Assembly: GCF_943734655.1 (NCBI RefSeq)
Contig: NC_071354.1
Span: 229,332,397-229,396,396 of the forward strand
Reading direction: 5' to 3'
DNA: 64,000 nucleotides
Source: Sabethes cyaneus
Lineage: Eukaryota; Arthropoda; Insecta; Diptera; Culicidae
Shown here: positions 59,866 to 64,000 of the stretch, in pieces
Numbering within the stretch: position 1 is the stretch's first letter
How the letters are laid out: the number at the start of each line of letters is the position of its first letter
Made by a program: the position numbers and the translations under genes
Notes under the pieces: generated by a model
Seen by the model: the letters and a program-made list of their open reading frames with translations, nothing else
Databases searched by the model: none
Told to the model about the DNA's origin: nothing

Positions 59866-60241
59866 CCCAGCAAACACCAACTCGTATATCAATGTACGAA
59901 AATTATCGTTATTGACTTTTAATAAATTCATGATCGTAAATATAGTCTAATGAAACGTACATAAGTTTATATTCTATCGTATTTGACGATAGCAAGTGAT
60001 TGACCTACGACTTTCAGTACAGAATTGTATAGCATAAGAAAACTAATCGCTTTGAGTCGGATCTTATCACATACAAAGACTTATAAAGTTGAATTGTTAA
60101 CGTATATTTTGTAGTGCGTATATGGCCTCCAAATTAGAACGCATATGCTAGTTTTGTGCATCAGATACGATTTTTCAGGGTATATATAGGTACATATAAC
60201 TCATTTATTGCTCCGATATACATATGAAAATGTTTACTGGG
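59866..60241. mobile_element. MITE with CCCAGCAAACA ends, second copy
   Basis: Ends CCCAGCAAACA and TGTTTACTGGG are inverse with one mismatch. The body matches the MITE at 7512-8100 minus its inner insertion: ATCAATGTACGAAAATTATC, a tract of ATCGTA words, CAGAATTGTATAGCAT, GGCCTCCAAATTAGAACGCA and ATACGATTTTTCAGGGTATA. Possible AG duplication. It lies directly upstream of a promoter-like block. Confidence 0.8.
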
Positions 60242-60780
60242 AGCGGCCTAAAGAAAAACATCCTCTCCCTTCGTTCGTTCGTTCCGAAGCACAGGTTTCG
60301 AGTTTCCTTGTTGTGTATTTTTATTCGACTTCCGTCTTTGCGGCGCGGCGGTTAACGAAATGTAGAACAGCGAGCATCCTGAACGGGTCGATCGAAAGGC
60401 AGAGGTACCTGTCGTGGGAAGGCAATTACGGAACGGTTGAACCGTACCATCGCCATCGACGAACATTTAAATCGAAGGAAAAATACGATGAGGGAACTTG
60501 AAGGTAGGGTGAGCGGAGGCGCTAGTCGAGTGCCTACAGTCAGTGCTCAGTGCAGTGCCACCAAGGGGAACGGTAAAGAAGAATAAAGCAACATGTGCAG
60601 TGTCGCAAATGCAATGTTCGCTGCTCGACTGCGGGAGGTTTCACCGGGATGAACGGTTGGATGGATGGATGGATGCAGTGACTTTAGTGCTACCGGTTAG
60701 TGCTGTACTGAAACGTTGCTTTGGAGTCAAAGAGACTCAAGCCGTTGAGATTATCCTCCCAATAAGCCAGGGTTGAATGG
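60242..60780 (+). promoter_or_regulatory. Promoter-like block with possible alternative 5' exon
   Basis: GC-rich, single-copy, with ACAGTCAGTGCTCAGTGCAG (60537-60556), a cluster of TCAGT initiator-type motifs, and an AACGGTAAAGAAGAATAAAGC leader-like tract after it. A GGAT run (60658-60675) precedes candidate donor ACCG|GTTAGT (GT at 60696) and there is an earlier one, GAAG|GTAGGG (GT at 60502). A frame at 60208-60501 overlaps the upstream MITE and is not credible as a gene. The composition resembles 1-1199, so it may be a further alternative first exon. Confidence 0.35.
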
Positions 60781-61199
60781 TGATGTTTAAAGAAGTTAAT
60801 TTGAATGATAACAACAAATGAATTTTGGTTTCTGCGATTCTTCTCCATTGTAAACACTGTAAGGCTATCAGCTATCATGAATGTTGAACATGAACTAAAA
60901 ATGAAATTTTTTCTTCGTCTAAAAATTTTGCGGGATACGGATTTGATTAAAACACTTATGAAGGAACGTAACATTGAAACAAATACAACGACACAAAAAG
61001 AACACTAATAGAACTAAAATAACACAAAAAGACACAAAAAATTGAGCTTGCGGACTGATATGAGGGCTGGTGGACGTATGAGTAAATTTTTTGATGACAC
61101 AGGGGTACTCTGTTTAGCCTTAATGCCTCGTGTATGTAGTGCATGCCTTTTACGAGTGTAAGAGAGTACGGCGTATTGTTTCATGTCGTTTTCTATTGT
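60781..61199 (+). other. Intron-like DNA
   Basis: AT-rich, with ACACAAAAAGAAC/ACACAAAAAGACAC repeats near 60990-61040. No gene recognised. Confidence 0.3.
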
Positions 61200-61410
61200 T
61201 AATAAATATGCAGGAAAGCAACGGTCCAAGGTTACTCTCCTGTGGTACACCAGAAGCGATTTCAAAGTTATTCAATTAGTTTAAGCCCAGTTTAACACAT
61301 TGGCGTTGATTGGCGAAATTTAAGCGGTCGATTTTGGCGATTTAAGTCTTATGATTGACTCTGTCAAACGCTGATTTCAAATTCGTGTAACTAAATGCTA
61401 TCAACTTGGA
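61200..61410 (-). pseudogene. Short Jockey/CR1-like LINE RT fragment
   Basis: The minus strand reads YTNLKSAFDRVNHKT, a decayed LAKLDRLN-type stretch, and NNFEIASGVPQESNLG (61390-61215), the same order as 54740-54520 in the longer copy. It is truncated before the YADD box and full of stops. Confidence 0.65.
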
Positions 61411-61975
61411 TCCCACAAAAGAACCCCAACAAGACTCAAAAATAAAAAAAAACTGAGACAGACATGAAATCTAATTCAAATAACACAATCATGAAACAAA
61501 AAAGAAATAAAGAGACTCAAAAAGGTACAAAACAGACAAGTAAATTAATAATGTAATGAAAAATAATACATTTCTGTAAATACATAAATATAAAAATGGA
61601 TTAGAAAAGATACTAAAATAATCAAAAAATAATGCAAAACTATAAAAGTGATACAAAAAATAATATAGAAATAATGCAACAATAAACCAAAAAAGCATAA
61701 AAATGAAAAATTATACAAAATGTGGCATCTAAAACGCAAGAATTACAAATGATACAAAAAGTAGATGAGCAATTAGAAGGGAGGGGGCAAAAGATAATGT
61801 ATATTTTTGTAAAAAGAATGAAACTTTAATTTTTACTTCAAATTTTTTCGTCAGTTCTATTCTTGACTTGGTTCTTTGCAAAAAAGTGACTCAAAAATTA
61901 TATAAAAATAATAATGCAAATATGGAACAACATGGTACAAAAAAATAGATTAAGTGAACAATGAAATAAAATCAA
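61411..61975. repeat. AT-rich low-complexity tract
   Basis: The phrase (G/A)TACAAAA(A)..ATAAT recurs loosely (GATACAAAAAGTAGATG, AAAATAATACATTTC, TACAAAAAATAATATAG). Long minus-strand frames here are phenylalanine/tyrosine-rich products of the composition, not genes. Confidence 0.5.
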
Positions 61976-61979
61976 AAAA

Positions 61980-62640
61980 TTATGCTACGATCCTATTGAC
62001 TCTAACAGCCTCTCCCAGCCGAGATTCGAACATACGACGACTGGCTTATTAGACCAGCGTCTTCCCGAGCAGGAGCGAAGAGCAAAATAATATCAAAATG
62101 GTTATTGGAAATCGAAAAAATTAATATCAAAATTTGGTCTTGCTTTGGCTGACATAGTTGGTAAAATAACAAAAAATAATATCAAAATTTTACTCCTTTA
62201 AGGCCAAAAGAATAACTACTTGTGTTATTTGAATAACAAAGCAATAACAAGACTGTATTCTGAGTTTAGAATAGCATATTTTAGTATTATTAAGGTATTG
62301 AATAGCAAATACAGTAGTATATGAAATATTAAAAAATCATTTTATAAAATATTTATAATATAAAATCTCTTTAATCAATAAAAAAATTGTATGAATTATA
62401 TCGAATGTCATTTTAAGGCCAAAATAAGATTTGATAACAAAATCAGTTATTAAACTCATCTTACAACCACCATTTTAACTATCTACTCAATAACAAAATG
62501 TGTTATCAATGTATCTCCGTATCTATTCAATAACAAAATATACCATTATAACACAGTTTGATATTGTTTCTATATAATTTTACTCTTCGCTTCTGCTCGG
62601 GTTACCTCGAGGCCAACTGGGAATGATACATAATATGACG
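61980..62640 (-). mobile_element. SINE-A head split by an inverted-repeat element
   Basis: CTACGATCCTATTGACTCTA, CAGCCGAGATTCGAACATAC (B box) and GGCTTATTAGACCAGCGTCTT precede the insertion. ACCTCGAGGCCAACTGGGAA (62605-62624) continues the SINE head after it, as shown by the uninterrupted copies at 35868 and 51300. The 3' half of the SINE is missing. Confidence 0.75.
62064..62601. mobile_element. CCCGAGCAGAAGCGAAGAG element (538 bp)
   Basis: Inverted ends CCCGAGCAGGAGCGAAGAGC and, from the right, CCCGAGCAGAAGCGAAGAGT, both followed by AAAAT(A/T)ATAT. The body is AT-rich and repeats TAACAAAAT and AAT(A/G)ACAAAA words on both strands. It sits inside a SINE-A. A TT or similar short duplication is possible (CTT/GTT). 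Noncoding. Confidence 0.85.
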
Positions 62641-64000
62641 CAATAACAACACCATTCCAAACGGTGAGCCACAAGTAGAACCCCAAAAAAGTATGATCAT
62701 AACAATAATTATAAGTTTGAAATACACACCAAAGTAAAGTCGAACATCACAGAAAATGCTATAAAATGGTACAAATAGGCACAAATTCATACATAAAATT
62801 CAGCGGAACAGATACGACCGCATGGTTGTGGCATAACTTTGAATGGGTTGGCGACCCTGAAAAGAACCGTTTAATGATGAGGATTTTCCGCATAACAGCG
62901 ACGGACACTTTGGATGTTTTATGTATTCGAAGTTACGAATATCGACAGAATCCTCTCCGATTAAAAAATGTCAATTTAATTCTTAAATGATAAATTTTAA
63001 CGATCCAGTTGAAGACTGACTGACCTTGAAATGCTTAGTGATAAACATAAGCATAGGATACCGCCCGTGTGCTGCTACTCCGTTATTGATCGGGACCGAT
63101 GAAAATTGCAAAATGATGGTTAGAAAGAGCATACTTGGGACAACACACTCTTCCTCATTGTGCAATGTCCTTGCATGCTGATCAATACCGGCACCGGATA
63201 CGTCCGAAAGCGGGATGCAAAGGTATGTTAGTGCAATAAAGACCAGGGAATCCTCTTCATCTCCATAAGAATTTTGGGAAAGGAATTGTTGTTAATAGAA
63301 GGGGGAGTTAGAAAAAGATTCATCTTAATGGATAATGTAATCTATCGAAAGCTACGCGCAGCTTCGGTGTGGTTTCATTAAACCGCCCGCGAAGTCTCTT
63401 AGCAACGACTACCTCCGATAATCAATTATTTCAATCGAGCTACAGATAACGTAAACTGCTTCGTCTGTCCCGCACAAGCAAAGTCAAATACGTAAATTTC
63501 TATACAGGCAGTTACGTGACTTTCAATTGAACATTATTGGAAAATACAATAACATCTATCTGATTTCTACATAAATGCACGCATACTAATGCAAACTACG
63601 TTAGTTTCTCGTAAATAGTATGGGAAAAGTAGGATGAAAAATATTCACATAACTTTTCGCGTAATTTCAACGTGAAAATTATTTTGAGTGCCGTATATGA
63701 GTTACTTATTCATGTCCGCACACGGCGTGTTGTTTTGAAACGTCATCGATATATTGGAATACCAACCTCTTCTTTAATAGACCCAATATATTGGTAACGA
63801 AAATTATTCAGCATTGTTTATTCATCAGTATAAGGCCATTACAAATATTTTATAAAGTTGTTGTGCTTCCGACGTTGGGCAACTTAAGAAGGAGGGGGGC
63901 GAAAAAACAATGAGATTTTTTTAATCACCCAAATAAAATTAATCGTGAAAACCGAATTTGTTCTTGTTTTTCATACATACGTTATTAATTTTCATGCAAA
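62641..64000 (+). other. Single-copy noncoding DNA; one unidentified frame
   Basis: A 74-codon + strand frame (62766-62990) reads TTAWLWHNFEWVGDPEKN and RIFRITATDTLDVLCIRSYE. It has a mixed composition unlike the AT-driven frames, but no family is recognised and no ribosomal or splice context supports it. The rest shows no repeats shared with the window. Confidence 0.3.

Noticed and set aside
61489..61739. Membrane-protein-like F/Y-rich minus-strand frames
   Set aside because: Produced by AT-rich low-complexity DNA with TACAAAA/ATAAT words.

Overview
The window reads as non-bacterial, intron-rich insect DNA, most likely from a mosquito (Culicidae). The clues are mosquito-style mariner transposase remnants (MDDETYVK-type blocks, FWPDLAS-like blocks), RTE-, R1- and Jockey/CR1-like LINE pieces, tRNA-derived SINEs with GTTCGAATC B boxes, many short inverted-repeat elements, and long AT-rich unique tracts. 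I found no complete host protein gene, no convincing functional tRNA or rRNA, and no operon-like structure. The species assignment is inference.

Layout: 1-1199 is GC-rich and looks like the promoter and 5' noncoding exon of a large + strand gene; it ends in a textbook splice donor (CAG|GTAGGT at 1200). A second exon-like block lies at about 32631-33003 with a good acceptor (TTTTCGGCAG) and donor (ATT|GTAAGT). A further promoter-like GC-rich block lies at 60242-60780. GC-richer single-copy blocks at 14850-16780, 44520-45950 and 59100-59860 may be regulatory. The simplest picture is a long gene with alternative 5' exons whose coding exons lie beyond the window.

Nearly everything else is intronic sequence colonised by transposons, often nested. 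Examples: a TA-flanked MITE inside a mariner (3.2-4.0 kb); a two-level MITE nest inside an RTE LINE (7.2-9.1 kb); a mariner split by a composite tRNA-like retroposon with an 11-bp target duplication (22-23.6 kb); a 123-bp hAT-type MITE with a perfect 8-bp duplication inside an RTE LINE (39.3 kb); a SINE inside another RTE LINE (35.9 kb); a LINE inside a long GC-run-rich repeat array (51.6-56.0 kb); and a SINE split by a 538-bp inverted-repeat element (62.0-62.6 kb). Two copies of a 2-kb element (9.3-11.5 and 57.1-59.1 kb) carry the same internal CA microsatellite at very different lengths (193 versus about 15 units).

The most unusual signal is a recurring class of elements whose bodies or ends are built of a short degenerate phrase repeated many times (CTAATTGCACG, GGGGTAAAAGTGCGA, GGGGTGAGATTGTGCCAA, GATTCGGCCATT, GTGGAATAAGCG, ATGGTCGTACCG). 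Several are bounded by inverted repeats and TA dinucleotides. All boundaries were read by eye; family names are assignments by motif, not by database search.
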